Assembly (NCBI GenBank): GCA_963838095.1
Contig: CAWIPO010000008.1
Location: 868,001 to 932,000, forward strand
DNA from: CAWCGU01 sp963838095
GTDB taxonomy: Bacteria > Actinomycetota > Thermoleophilia > Solirubrobacterales > 70-9
Reading direction: 5' to 3'
DNA: 64,000 bases
A program made the position numbers and the translations under genes. Positions within the stretch are counted from its first letter, which is position 1. Every line of letters begins with the position of its first letter. Positions 18,406-26,616 of the stretch are shown in pieces. A model generated the notes under the pieces. That model had not been told where the DNA came from and searched no databases. It saw only the letters and a program-made list of their open reading frames with translations.

Positions 18406-18782
18406 CGTTGGACCTCGCATTCGGCGTCGATTCTCAGCAGCCGGGCGAGCACATCTCGGTGCCCCGCCACCAATCGATAGGCGCGCTCGGTGAGCACCGG
18501 GAAGGCGCGGAAAACGGCAGCAAGCGGTCGTCCGCCGGGCAGGAGCTCCGCTAACGGGGCTACAGCCGCGCCTGCGGACACGATTTCGCCGCCCGGCAGG
18601 ACCAGGTGCCACGAGTCGAGCCGCTCAGCGGCCGGCATTGCCGCAAGCAGACGATCTCCCTCCTCGCTTTGAATCGCCACGGGCCGCAATCGACGGTACC
18701 GGTCCCAGGCCAGGAGCTTGTTCAGCGACCACTTGCAGAAACCGCAGTCGCGGTCGTAGAGGACGACGTGGGTCGCAGCCAA
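18402..18782 (-). CDS. DCC-family thiol-disulfide oxidoreductase-like protein (DUF393)
   Basis: 126 residues from TTG 18782. The diagnostic N-terminal motif VLYDRDCGFCKWSL has the D-x-x-C-x-x-C of DCC proteins, whose fold is thioredoxin-like. Downstream LPGGEIVSAGAAVAPLAELLPGG and RAYRLVAGHRDVLARLL match the family. Its role is a predicted redox function; partners are unknown. It is first of a three-gene operon coupled by GTGA overlaps and is divergent from the phosphofructokinase (24 bases between starts). Confidence 0.88.
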   Translation of the reverse strand: MAATHVVLYDRDCGFCKWSLNKLLAWDRYRRLRPVAIQSEEGDRLLAAMPAAERLDSWHLVLPGGEIVSAGAAVAPLAELLPGGRPLAAVFRAFPVLTERAYRLVAGHRDVLARLLRIDAECEVQR

Positions 18783-18792
18783 CCCGGGCGAC

Positions 18793-18798
18793 TATATT
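18793..18798 (+). promoter_or_regulatory. -10 element (TATATT) for the phosphofructokinase gene
   Basis: TATATT fits TANNNT and ends 8 bases before ATG 18807 in a 24-base divergent gap, predicting a leaderless transcript. No -35 box is recognisable. Confidence 0.5.
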
Positions 18799-18806
18799 CG
18801 CGTCCG

Positions 18807-19835
18807 ATGCGGTTCGGCGTGTTGACCGGTGGTGGCGATTGTCCGGGACTGAATGCGGTCATCCGGGCGATCGTTCGCAAGGGCATCGACGCTCACGGCG
18901 ACGCGATCGTCGGCTTTCGAGACGGCTGGCGGGGGGTGCTCGAGAATGAGTACCAGGAACTGACGATCGAGTCCACCCGGGGCATCCTGCACCGGGGCGG
19001 GACGATCCTCGGGACCTCGAGGACCAACCCCTACGGGCGCGACGATGGGGCCGACCACGTCCGCGAGACGCTCGCAGGCCTCAACCTGGAGGGGTTGATC
19101 GCGATCGGGGGCGAGGACACGCTCGGCGCCGCCAACCGCCTGAACGAGGACGGCATCCAGGTCGTCGGGGTGCCGAAGACGATCGACAACGACCTCAACG
19201 GCACCGACGTCACGTTCGGATTCGACACCGCGCTGAACGTCGCCAGCGAGGCAATCGACCGCCTTCACACGACGGCCGAGAGCCATCACCGGATCCTGGT
19301 CGTCGAGGTGATGGGCCGTCACGCCGGCTGGATCGCTCTTCATTCCGGGGTATCCGGCGGCGCCGACGTGATCCTGATCCCGGAGCAGCCGTTCGACATC
19401 GACGCCGTCTGCGGGCTGCTGCGGCGGCGCAAGTCGCGCGGTCGCAACTTCTCCATCGTCGTCGTCGCCGAGGGCGCGATGGCGAAGGACGGACAGGAGG
19501 CGACGAAGGAGGGCGAGCTGGACGAGTTCGGGCACCGCCGCCTGGGTGGGATCGGACACTGGCTCGAGCGCGAGATCGAGGAGCGGACCGGCTTCGAGAC
19601 CCGGGCAACGGTTCTCGGCCACGTTCAGCGCGGCGGCACCCCCACCGCGCACGACCGGGTGCTGGCGACGCGGTTCGGGCTCGCGGCGATCGACGCTGCT
19701 CACTCGGGCAACTGGGGAGAGATGGTGGCGCTGAGGGGAACGCGGATCCAGTTGGTACCGCTTGCCGAGGCGGTCGCGGAGCTGCGCACCGTGCCGCTGG
19801 AGGACTACGAGGCGTTCAGCGCCCTGTTCGGTTAG
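18807..19835 (+). CDS. 6-phosphofructokinase, motifs of the PPi-dependent type
   Basis: 342 residues from ATG 18807. N-terminal GVLTGGGDCPGLNAVIR; the phosphoryl-donor loop GGEDTLGAANRL; the substrate loop PKTIDNDLNGTDVTFGFDTA; MGRHAGWIAL; C-terminal RATVLGHVQRGGTP. It phosphorylates fructose 6-phosphate in glycolysis. In this family ATP enzymes usually have GGDG and PGTIDND, whereas PPi enzymes have an Asp in the first loop and Lys in the second; this protein has GGED and PKTIDND, so PPi use is likely by that rule. Experimental proof is lacking, and mixed donor use occurs in actinobacteria. Confidence 0.92.
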   Translation: MRFGVLTGGGDCPGLNAVIRAIVRKGIDAHGDAIVGFRDGWRGVLENEYQELTIESTRGILHRGGTILGTSRTNPYGRDDGADHVRETLAGLNLEGLIAIGGEDTLGAANRLNEDGIQVVGVPKTIDNDLNGTDVTFGFDTALNVASEAIDRLHTTAESHHRILVVEVMGRHAGWIALHSGVSGGADVILIPEQPFDIDAVCGLLRRRKSRGRNFSIVVVAEGAMAKDGQEATKEGELDEFGHRRLGGIGHWLEREIEERTGFETRATVLGHVQRGGTPTAHDRVLATRFGLAAIDAAHSGNWGEMVALRGTRIQLVPLAEAVAELRTVPLEDYEAFSALFG

Positions 19836-19993
19836 GGCTTCAGACGCTCGACTAACGGCTGCGCCCAGCGCACCACCACTCCGGTGGTCAAGATCGCGAG
19901 GAAGATCAGCGAGCTGTCGGTGCCGCCCGCGCCGAAGGCGTAGGCGACCATGAAGGCGACAGCGGCGACAACGGTGAAGACCAGCAGCATCAT
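19832..19993 (-). CDS. Small membrane protein
   Basis: 53 residues from ATG 19993. Two hydrophobic segments (MMLLVFTVVAAVAFMVAYAF and SLIFLAILTTGVVVRW). Its stop overlaps the convergent phosphofructokinase stop by 4 bases. It lies just after trpA (16-base gap) on the same strand and may be the last gene of that transcript. No family recognised. Confidence 0.55.
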   Translation of the reverse strand: MMLLVFTVVAAVAFMVAYAFGAGGTDSSLIFLAILTTGVVVRWAQPLVERLKP

Positions 19994-20009
19994 CGGGCCG
20001 GAATCTACC

Positions 20010-20825
20010 TCACGCTGACATCGCGGCCCGGCATGCGGAGAGGAAGTCTCGCGCCTCTTCCGGCACCACGCCATCCTCCCCCGCCATCCGCACCAGGCGG
20101 CTGCCGATGATCACGCCGTCAGCGATCGCGCCGACCGCGGCGGCCTGCTCGGGGGTGCCGATGCCGAATCCGACGGCGACGGGGACCGTCGAGTCCTCGC
20201 GCAGTGCCGACACGAATGAGGTCAGTTGCTCGGGCAGGTGCTCGCGCTCGCCGGTGACGCCAACGTCGGAGACCGCGTAGAGGAACCCGCGCGCCGCCTC
20301 GCAGATCAGCCGGCGGCGCTCCGCGGGGGTGGTCGGGGCGACGAGCGGCACTAGGGCGAGCCCGTGCCGGCTCAGCGCTGCGCGGATCTCGGCGCCCTCC
20401 TCGAGCGTGAGGTCGGGGACAATCGCGCCGGCGGCGCCGACCTTCGCTGCAGCGCTCGCGAACTCGTCGGGGCCGCGTGCCAGGACCATGTTCGCGTACA
20501 CCATCAGCACCACAGGCACGCGGTCACTGACCGAGCGGCAGACGTCGAGCACCGACTCGAGTGTGCTGCCGGCATCGAGCGCCCTGGTGGCCGCGGCATG
20601 AATCACCGGGCCGTCGGCGAGCGGGTCGGAGAACGGGACGCCGAGCTCGATCAGGTCGGCGCCGCCCTCCGCGTAGGCGTCTGCGATTGCCAGCGAGGCG
20701 CTCGAGTCGGGGAAGCCGCCCATCATGTACGGCATCAGCGCCGCGCGGCCCTGCGCCCGCGCCGACTCGAATGCGGCAGCGATCCGCTGCTCGCCTGTAA
20801 CGAGCGCTTCCGTCGGGCTAGCCAT
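20010..20825 (-). CDS. trpA: Tryptophan synthase alpha subunit
   Basis: 271 residues from ATG 20825, which overlaps the trpB stop by 8 bases. Motifs: YMMGGFPDSSASLAIA, the catalytic Glu in DLIELGVPFSDPLADGPVI, and VPDLTLEEG with the second catalytic Asp. It cleaves indole-3-glycerol phosphate to indole, which is channelled to TrpB. Confidence 0.97.
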   Translation of the reverse strand: MASPTEALVTGEQRIAAAFESARAQGRAALMPYMMGGFPDSSASLAIADAYAEGGADLIELGVPFSDPLADGPVIHAAATRALDAGSTLESVLDVCRSVSDRVPVVLMVYANMVLARGPDEFASAAAKVGAAGAIVPDLTLEEGAEIRAALSRHGLALVPLVAPTTPAERRRLICEAARGFLYAVSDVGVTGEREHLPEQLTSFVSALREDSTVPVAVGFGIGTPEQAAAVGAIADGVIIGSRLVRMAGEDGVVPEEARDFLSACRAAMSA

Positions 20826-21999
20826 CCAGCTTCTCCAGGGCAGCAGTCGCCTCGGCGAGATCCTTGTCCCCACGCCCGGACAGACACAAGAGGTCGTAGC
20901 CAGCGCTTGTCGTTCCGTTCTCCAGCAGCCAGGCGATCGCATGCGAGGGCTCGAGCGCGGGGATGATTCCCTCCAGCTTTGCGAGCTCTCGGAACGCCCG
21001 CAGCGCATCGGCGTCTGTGACCGCCTCGTAGCGGGCGCGGCCGGAGTCGCGGAGCTGGGCGTGCTGAGGCCCGACGCCCGGGTAGTCGAGGCCAGCCGAG
21101 ATCGAGTGCGCCTCGAGGATCTGGCCTTCGTCGTCTGCGAGCACGGACGAGAGCGCACCATGCAGGACGCCGGTGCGGCCGGCGACGAGCGAGGCACCGT
21201 GGCGTCCGTCGAGCCCCTCTCCCCCGGCCTCGATCCCGATCAGCTCGACGTTCTCGTCATCGAGGAACGCGGTAAAGGTCCCGATCGCGTTCGAGCCGCC
21301 GCCGACGCAGGCGATCACGCGAGCCGGGAGCGTGCCCTCAGCGGCGAGCGCCTGCTCGCGCGCCTCGTCACCGATCACCCGCTGAAGGTCACGCACAAGC
21401 GCCGGGAACGGTGCCGGGCCCACGGCGGAGCCGATCACGTAGTGGGTGTCGCCGACGTTCGTCACCCAGTCGCGGATCGCAGCGCTGACGGCCTCCTTCA
21501 GCGTCCGCGCGCCCGCCTCAACCGGGCTCACCTCGGCGCCCAGGAGGCGCATGCGATCGACGTTCGGAGCCTGGCGCCGCATGTCCTCGGTGCCCATGTA
21601 GACGACGCATTCGAGTCCGAGCAGCGCGCACGCCGTCGCCGCGGCCACACCGTGCTGGCCGGCGCCGGTCTCGGCGATCACGCGCGTCTTGCCCATCCGG
21701 CTCGCGAGCAGCGCTTGCCCGACGGCGTTGTTGATCTTGTGGGCGCCGGTGTGGGCGAGGTCCTCCCGCTTCAGGTAGACGCGGCGCCCGGCCCGCTCGG
21801 AAAGCCGCTCCGCGAGGTAGAGCGGGGTCGGGCGGCCGACGTAATCGCGCAGGAGGCGGGCGAGCTCAGCTTGGAAGTCGGCGTCGTCGCGGGCCTCCGC
21901 CCAAGCGACGGTGAGCTCGTCGAGCGCGGGAACGAGCGTCTCCGGTACATAGCGGCCCCCGTAGGGGCCGAAGCGCTGCTCGACCGTGCTCGACATCAT
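20818..21999 (-). CDS. trpB: Tryptophan synthase beta subunit
   Basis: 393 residues. PLP lysine in LAHTGAHKINNAVGQAL; FGPYGGRYVPETLVPAL at the N-terminus; GGGSNAIGTF binds the PLP phosphate. It condenses indole with serine. It begins with a double ATG (21999/21996); either may be used. trpF lies 43 bases upstream. Confidence 0.97.
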   Translation of the reverse strand: MMSSTVEQRFGPYGGRYVPETLVPALDELTVAWAEARDDADFQAELARLLRDYVGRPTPLYLAERLSERAGRRVYLKREDLAHTGAHKINNAVGQALLASRMGKTRVIAETGAGQHGVAAATACALLGLECVVYMGTEDMRRQAPNVDRMRLLGAEVSPVEAGARTLKEAVSAAIRDWVTNVGDTHYVIGSAVGPAPFPALVRDLQRVIGDEAREQALAAEGTLPARVIACVGGGSNAIGTFTAFLDDENVELIGIEAGGEGLDGRHGASLVAGRTGVLHGALSSVLADDEGQILEAHSISAGLDYPGVGPQHAQLRDSGRARYEAVTDADALRAFRELAKLEGIIPALEPSHAIAWLLENGTTSAGYDLLCLSGRGDKDLAEATAALEKLDG

Positions 22000-22042
22000 T
22001 GGATCGCGCTTCGCCCCACAATCAGGAAATCTGCTCCCGCGC

Positions 22043-22678
22043 TCACGGGACGGCGGCGGTTGCGGAGCGGGCGCTGTCGAAGAAGGCGGCTAAAAGATCG
22101 GGGTCCTTGCGGCCGGGCTCCGCCTCCACCCCGCTCGCAACGTCCACGGCCCACGGGTGCACAGAGCCGATCGCCTCGGCGACGTTGTCGGGCGTCAGAC
22201 CGCCGGCGAGGATCATCGGCACCTTCGAGCGTCGTCCCGCGAGCAGCTCCCAGTCGAAGCTTTCCCCGGTACCGCCATGGAGGCCGGGCCGGTGAGCGTC
22301 CATCAGGTGGTAGTCGACGCGAAAGGCCCTGGAGCCGCGGATCTCGGCACCGCTGCGGACGCGAAAGGCCTTGATCACCCCGGCGCCGGTGCGGCGAGCC
22401 ACCTCGCGGCAGAAGCCCGGCCCCTCGTCGCCGTGAAGCTGGACGAGCGTCAGCCCTTCGTCCTCCACGGCATGCGCGATCTCGTCGAGCGGCGCGTTCA
22501 CGAACACCCCGGCGACCTCGCATCGTCGCCGCATCGCCGCCCCGATCTCCACCGCCGCGTCAGGCGGGCAGAACCGAGGACTCTCGCGGTGGTGATTGAG
22601 CCCGATCGCCCAGGCGCCATGGCCAACAACCGCCTCGGCGTCGGAGAGATTCGTGATCCCGCAGATCTTGATCTGCAT
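22043..22678 (-). CDS. trpF: Phosphoribosylanthranilate isomerase
   Basis: 211 residues from ATG 22678. KICGITNLSDAEAV at the N-terminus holds the catalytic Cys; VQLHGDEG and MILAGGLTPDNV (general acid Asp region) are intact, ending VDVASGVEAEPGRKD. It isomerises PRA to CdRP in tryptophan synthesis. It is separated from the rest of the early trp genes by htrA. Confidence 0.95.
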   Translation of the reverse strand: MQIKICGITNLSDAEAVVGHGAWAIGLNHHRESPRFCPPDAAVEIGAAMRRRCEVAGVFVNAPLDEIAHAVEDEGLTLVQLHGDEGPGFCREVARRTGAGVIKAFRVRSGAEIRGSRAFRVDYHLMDAHRPGLHGGTGESFDWELLAGRRSKVPMILAGGLTPDNVAEAIGSVHPWAVDVASGVEAEPGRKDPDLLAAFFDSARSATAAVP

Positions 22679-22733
22679 TGCCCTCAGAGCTTGGCAGACG
22701 GAGGTGGCGATTCTTGCCTGGGGGCGTGCGAAC

Positions 22734-22768
22734 GCCGCCGCACCTCGCGTCAGGGAGGCTGCGGCGGC
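22734..22768 (-). terminator. Stem-loop between htrA and trpF
   Basis: gccgccgca (22734-22742) and tgcggcggc (22760-22768) pair exactly; cctc/gagg inside can extend the helix. It lies in the 136-base htrA-trpF gap. There is no U-tract, so it could be a weak terminator or processing stem. Confidence 0.4.
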
Positions 22769-22814
22769 TACTCGGGGTGCCGGGGGAGGATCGGCCCCGA
22801 GCGGATGGGGTGAG

Positions 22815-24086
22815 CTAGGGAAGTTCTGGCGACTGGCCCTGGGCGCTGCCACCGGGCTGGACGGCGTCGGTGCGGTTGCCGAGGGTGACCGTGATCGTGA
22901 GCTGTTCGCCGTCGCGGATCAGCTCCAGCTCCATCTGATCGTCGGGATTGCGGGTGTCCACGGCGGCGACGACGTCATCGCCGGAGTCGACCGGCTCGCC
23001 GTCGATGGCGACGATCACGTCCCCGCCGGCCGCCACTCGGGCGCCCTCGACGTTGATCCGTCCGCTACCGCCCTGGATGCCCGCCTCCTCGGCGGGGCCG
23101 CCAGGGGCGACTTCCTGCACCAGCGCGCCCTGGTCGACGCCGAGGTTGAGGGCGTCGTTCAGCTGTGCGTCGACGTCGGCGACGGTGACGCCGAGGTAGG
23201 CGTGGTCGGCCTCGCCGTCCTCGAGAATCTGGTTCGCGACCTCGCGGGCGGTGTCAATCGGGACCGCGAATCCGATTCCGACGGAGCCGTTGCTGCCGCC
23301 CGTCGCGATCTGGGCGTTGACGCCGATCACCTCGCCCGTCGCGTCCAGCAGCGGGCCGCCCGAGTTGCCGGGGTTGATCGGCGCGTCTGTCTGGATCGCC
23401 TCGGTGATCGTGAACTCGTTCAGCGAGGAGATCTGGCGGTGAAGCGCCGAGACGATGCCGCTGGTGACGGTGCGGTCGAGGCCGAATGGGTTGCCGATCG
23501 CGACCACGGGGTCGCCGACCTGAGCGTTCTCTGACGAGCCGAGCGGCAGGGGATGCAGGTCCTCGGAGGGGGCGTCCGCGCGCAGGACCGCGATGTCGGT
23601 GGACGGGTCGGCGCCGACCACTTCTGCGTCTACTGGCTCTGAGTCCTCGCTGAGCTGAACCCGGACGGAGTCCGCACCCTCGACGACGTGCGCGTTGGTG
23701 ATCACGTGGCCCTCCGTGTCGATCACGAACCCGGATCCCGTTGCGGTTCCGCCGGGTGAGGGGATCGGGTTCAGCGGGTCGGCTCCCTGGCCGCTGGAGT
23801 CCGCCTCGACGTGGACCACCCCAGGCCCGGTGCGCTCGAAGATCTCGCCGACGGTGAGCGCGCCGCCCGAATCGGATGACGCCGGCTCGGTCAGAGGAGT
23901 CTGCGCGACTGTCGTTGTCTCGTCGCCGGCGTCCACCCAGCCGGCAGAGATCGCGATCAAACTAACGGCGGCGACGACCAGCCCGCCGGCGATTCCGGAG
24001 AGAAGCGGAACGCGAAGCGAGCGCAGGCGTCCACGGCTGCCTCCGCCGTCGGTGAGTTCGCTGGTTGGCGCGTCGTGGTCCACCAT
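22815..24086 (-). CDS. HtrA/DegP-type membrane-anchored trypsin-like serine protease with PDZ domain
   Basis: 423 residues. Short cytoplasmic N-terminus, one membrane helix at about 27-48, linker, then the protease domain with catalytic His133 (TNAHVV), Asp164 (PSTDIAVLR) and Ser242 (GNSGGPL), and a C-terminal PDZ domain (about 295-395: AYLGVTVADVD, VAPGGPAEEAGIQGG, VIVAIDGEPV). It degrades or refolds damaged envelope proteins. It is inserted between trpC and trpF on the same strand, with gaps of 76 and 136 bases, so it probably has its own promoter. Confidence 0.93.
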   Translation of the reverse strand: MVDHDAPTSELTDGGGSRGRLRSLRVPLLSGIAGGLVVAAVSLIAISAGWVDAGDETTTVAQTPLTEPASSDSGGALTVGEIFERTGPGVVHVEADSSGQGADPLNPIPSPGGTATGSGFVIDTEGHVITNAHVVEGADSVRVQLSEDSEPVDAEVVGADPSTDIAVLRADAPSEDLHPLPLGSSENAQVGDPVVAIGNPFGLDRTVTSGIVSALHRQISSLNEFTITEAIQTDAPINPGNSGGPLLDATGEVIGVNAQIATGGSNGSVGIGFAVPIDTAREVANQILEDGEADHAYLGVTVADVDAQLNDALNLGVDQGALVQEVAPGGPAEEAGIQGGSGRINVEGARVAAGGDVIVAIDGEPVDSGDDVVAAVDTRNPDDQMELELIRDGEQLTITVTLGNRTDAVQPGGSAQGQSPELP

Positions 24087-24162
24087 GGATCGCGGAAGAT
24101 GCTCGGTGTCGCTAAAGCGGCACCTAAGGGCAGATCAAGGGCGTGTAAAAAAGAATCGCGCC

Positions 24163-24966
24163 CTACAGGTTGTACTCGCTCGTCGGGTCCTCGTCCAGGG
24201 TCAGCGCCCGGATCATCGCCTCGGGGTCCGAGGCCAGCATCAGCGCCTCCCCGATCAGGACCGCGTCGGCGCCGATGCGCTCCAGCTCCTCGATTTGCTC
24301 ACGATGCTCGTATCCAGACTCTGCGACGACCGTCTTGCCGGCTGGGATGTCCGTCATCAGCTCTGCGGTCCTCGCCGTGTCCACGGAGAGGTCGCGCAGG
24401 TCGCGGTTGTTGATCCCGATCACGTCGCAGTCGATCGCCAATGCGCGTTCCAGCTCTTCCTGATCGTGCACCTCAACGAGGCAGTCCAGGTCGAGCCCGA
24501 GCGCTTCGTCGTGCAGCCCCACGAGCTCCTCATCGTCCAGCGCCGCGACGATCAGAAGCACCGCGTCCGCGCCGCCGACCGCCGCCTCGTAGAGCTGGTA
24601 CGGGTCGACGATGAAGTCCTTGCGGAGGATCGGCAGGTCACACGACTCGCGCGCCTCCTTCAGGTCCGCCATCGAACCGCCGAAGTGGCGTTCGTCGGTC
24701 AGCACCGAAAGCGCCGCCGCGCCGCCGCGCTCGTATGCCGAGACGATCTCCCCAACAGCCACTCCGGGCCTGATCTCACCCGCGGACGGCGATCGCCGCT
24801 TGAACTCCGCGATCAACGAGACCCCGGGCCGGACGAGCGCCTCGCTGAACGGGCGATCGTCGCCCCTCGCGGACAACTGGGCTTCGAGCTGCGACCGGGG
24901 GGTCTCGGCCTTGCGCCGCTCCACGCCCGCCCTGGCGACGTCCACCAGCCGATCGAGAGTGGTCAT
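24163..24966 (-). CDS. trpC: Indole-3-glycerol-phosphate synthase
   Basis: 267 residues. SLIAEFKRRSPSAGEI (catalytic Glu/Lys), LSVLTDERHFGGS, LRKDFIVDPYQLYEA, GINNRDL and VAESGYEHREQI are all intact. It closes the indole ring from CdRP. The ATG overlaps the trpD stop (ATGA). Confidence 0.96.
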   Translation of the reverse strand: MTTLDRLVDVARAGVERRKAETPRSQLEAQLSARGDDRPFSEALVRPGVSLIAEFKRRSPSAGEIRPGVAVGEIVSAYERGGAAALSVLTDERHFGGSMADLKEARESCDLPILRKDFIVDPYQLYEAAVGGADAVLLIVAALDDEELVGLHDEALGLDLDCLVEVHDQEELERALAIDCDVIGINNRDLRDLSVDTARTAELMTDIPAGKTVVAESGYEHREQIEELERIGADAVLIGEALMLASDPEAMIRALTLDEDPTSEYNL

Positions 24967-25997
24967 TCCTCTCCCGCCTGATCGTTACTCATCGAGATCA
25001 GCCGCTCGAGGACGTCCCGCGCAGCGCCGGAGTCGATCGCACGTGCCGCCTGCTCGATTCCCGCTGCCAGGTCATCGGCCCCGCCGCCAACGAAGATCGC
25101 GGCCCCGGCGTTCAAGAGCGTGAGGTCCTGCGCCGGGCCGGGCTCACCGGCGAGGACCGCCTTGGTCACCGCCGCATTGTCCTCGGGGCTTCCTCCGGCA
25201 ACTGCGTCCAGCGGCGCCTCGCTGAGCCCGAACTCTCCGGGCTCGACGAACCACTCCTCCGTGCTTCCGTCACGGACTTCGATCACCCGCGTTCGCCCGG
25301 CCAGCGAGAGCTCGTCGATTCCGTCCTCGGCGCTGACCACGAGCGCGTGGTCGCAGCCGAGCCCCGCCAGTGCCTCTGAGATCGTCTCCTGGTAGGCGCG
25401 GTCCGAGATGCCCAGCACCTGCCGCTTTGCGCCGGCCGGATTCGTCAGCGGGCCGAGGAAGTTGAAGATCGTGCGCACCGCCAATTCCTTGCGCACCGGC
25501 ATCACGTGCTTCATCGCAGCGTGGTGGCACGGAGCGAACATGAAGCCGAAGCCGACCTCGTCGATGCAGCGCCCGACCGCCTCTGGGGGAAGCTCGATGC
25601 CGACGCCGAGCGCCTCGAGCAGGTCTGCCGAGCCCGACCGGCTGGTATTCGACCGATTCCCGTGCTTGGCCACCGCGCAACCCGCCCCGGCGGCGACGAG
25701 GGCTGCCGTCGTCGAGACGTTGAAGGTGGACGGCCCTCCCCCGGTCCCAGCCGTGTCGACGAGGTCGTTGCGCGAGGTCTGCACCGGCGTCGCGAGCCGG
25801 CGCATCGTCCGCGCGAGGCCGACGAGCTCGGGCACCGTTTCGCCCTTTGTCCGCAAAGCGACAAGGAACGCCGCAGTCTGCACCTCCCCCGCCCGTCCCT
25901 CCATCACCTCGTCGAGGACCGCCGATGCGTGATCAGCAGTCAGATGCTCGCCGTTGCACAGCGCGTCGACGGCGCGGGTGAGGATGTCGTTCGGCAT
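24963..25997 (-). CDS. trpD: Anthranilate phosphoribosyltransferase
   Basis: 344 residues. DTAGTGGGPSTFNVSTTAA binds PRPP; KHGNRSNTSRSGSADLLEALG and FMFAPCHHAAMKHVMPVRKEL are family signatures. It transfers phosphoribose to anthranilate. It overlaps trpC by 4 bases and follows trpG by 34. Confidence 0.97.
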   Translation of the reverse strand: MPNDILTRAVDALCNGEHLTADHASAVLDEVMEGRAGEVQTAAFLVALRTKGETVPELVGLARTMRRLATPVQTSRNDLVDTAGTGGGPSTFNVSTTAALVAAGAGCAVAKHGNRSNTSRSGSADLLEALGVGIELPPEAVGRCIDEVGFGFMFAPCHHAAMKHVMPVRKELAVRTIFNFLGPLTNPAGAKRQVLGISDRAYQETISEALAGLGCDHALVVSAEDGIDELSLAGRTRVIEVRDGSTEEWFVEPGEFGLSEAPLDAVAGGSPEDNAAVTKAVLAGEPGPAQDLTLLNAGAAIFVGGGADDLAAGIEQAARAIDSGAARDVLERLISMSNDQAGEE

Positions 25998-26031
25998 CGC
26001 GAAGGTGGGGACCGCCGTCCTGGCGGCGCGA

Positions 26032-26616
26032 TCAGGTCGTGGAGTGTGGCACCCCGTGCGCGAGAAAGGCGCCCAGCAGGTCCTTTCCGCGCGGTGTCAG
26101 CACAGACTCGGGATGGAACTGCACACCCTCGGCGGGCAGGGAGCGATGGCGAACTCCCATCACCACGCCGTCAAAGCTCGCCGTCTGCTCGAGCTCGTCG
26201 GGCAGGTCGGGATCGGCGACGAGCGAGTGATAGCGGCCGGCCAGTAGCGGCGACGGCAGGCCGGCGTAGATCCCGGTGCCGCCGTGCTCGACCTCCGCGT
26301 CCTTGCCGTGGATGGGCTCGCCGCGGATGGTGCGGCCGCCGAACGCCTCGACCATCGACTGATGGCCGAGACAGACGCCGAGCGTCGGCACCCCGGCCTC
26401 GGGCAGCGCCCGCGCCGCCTCGATCGAGATCCCCGCGTCGGCCGGCGTGCACGGCCCGGGCGAGATCACCATCCGGTCCGGCTTGGCCGCCACCAGCTCC
26501 GCCACCGAAGCCCTGTCGTTTCGGACCACGTCCACCTCCGCCCCCAGCTCGCCCAGGTACTGGACGAGGTTGTAGGTGAAGGAGTCGTAGTTGTCGATGA
26601 TCAGCACCCGGGTCAT
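26032..26616 (-). CDS. trpG: Anthranilate synthase component II (glutamine amidotransferase)
   Basis: 194 residues from ATG 26616, which overlaps the trpE stop as ATGA. Class I amidotransferase with the catalytic Cys in GVCLGHQSM and the His-Glu pair in FHPESVLTPRG. It supplies ammonia to TrpE. The same protein type can also serve PabB, and no separate pabA is visible here. Confidence 0.95.
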   Translation of the reverse strand: MTRVLIIDNYDSFTYNLVQYLGELGAEVDVVRNDRASVAELVAAKPDRMVISPGPCTPADAGISIEAARALPEAGVPTLGVCLGHQSMVEAFGGRTIRGEPIHGKDAEVEHGGTGIYAGLPSPLLAGRYHSLVADPDLPDELEQTASFDGVVMGVRHRSLPAEGVQFHPESVLTPRGKDLLGAFLAHGVPHSTT

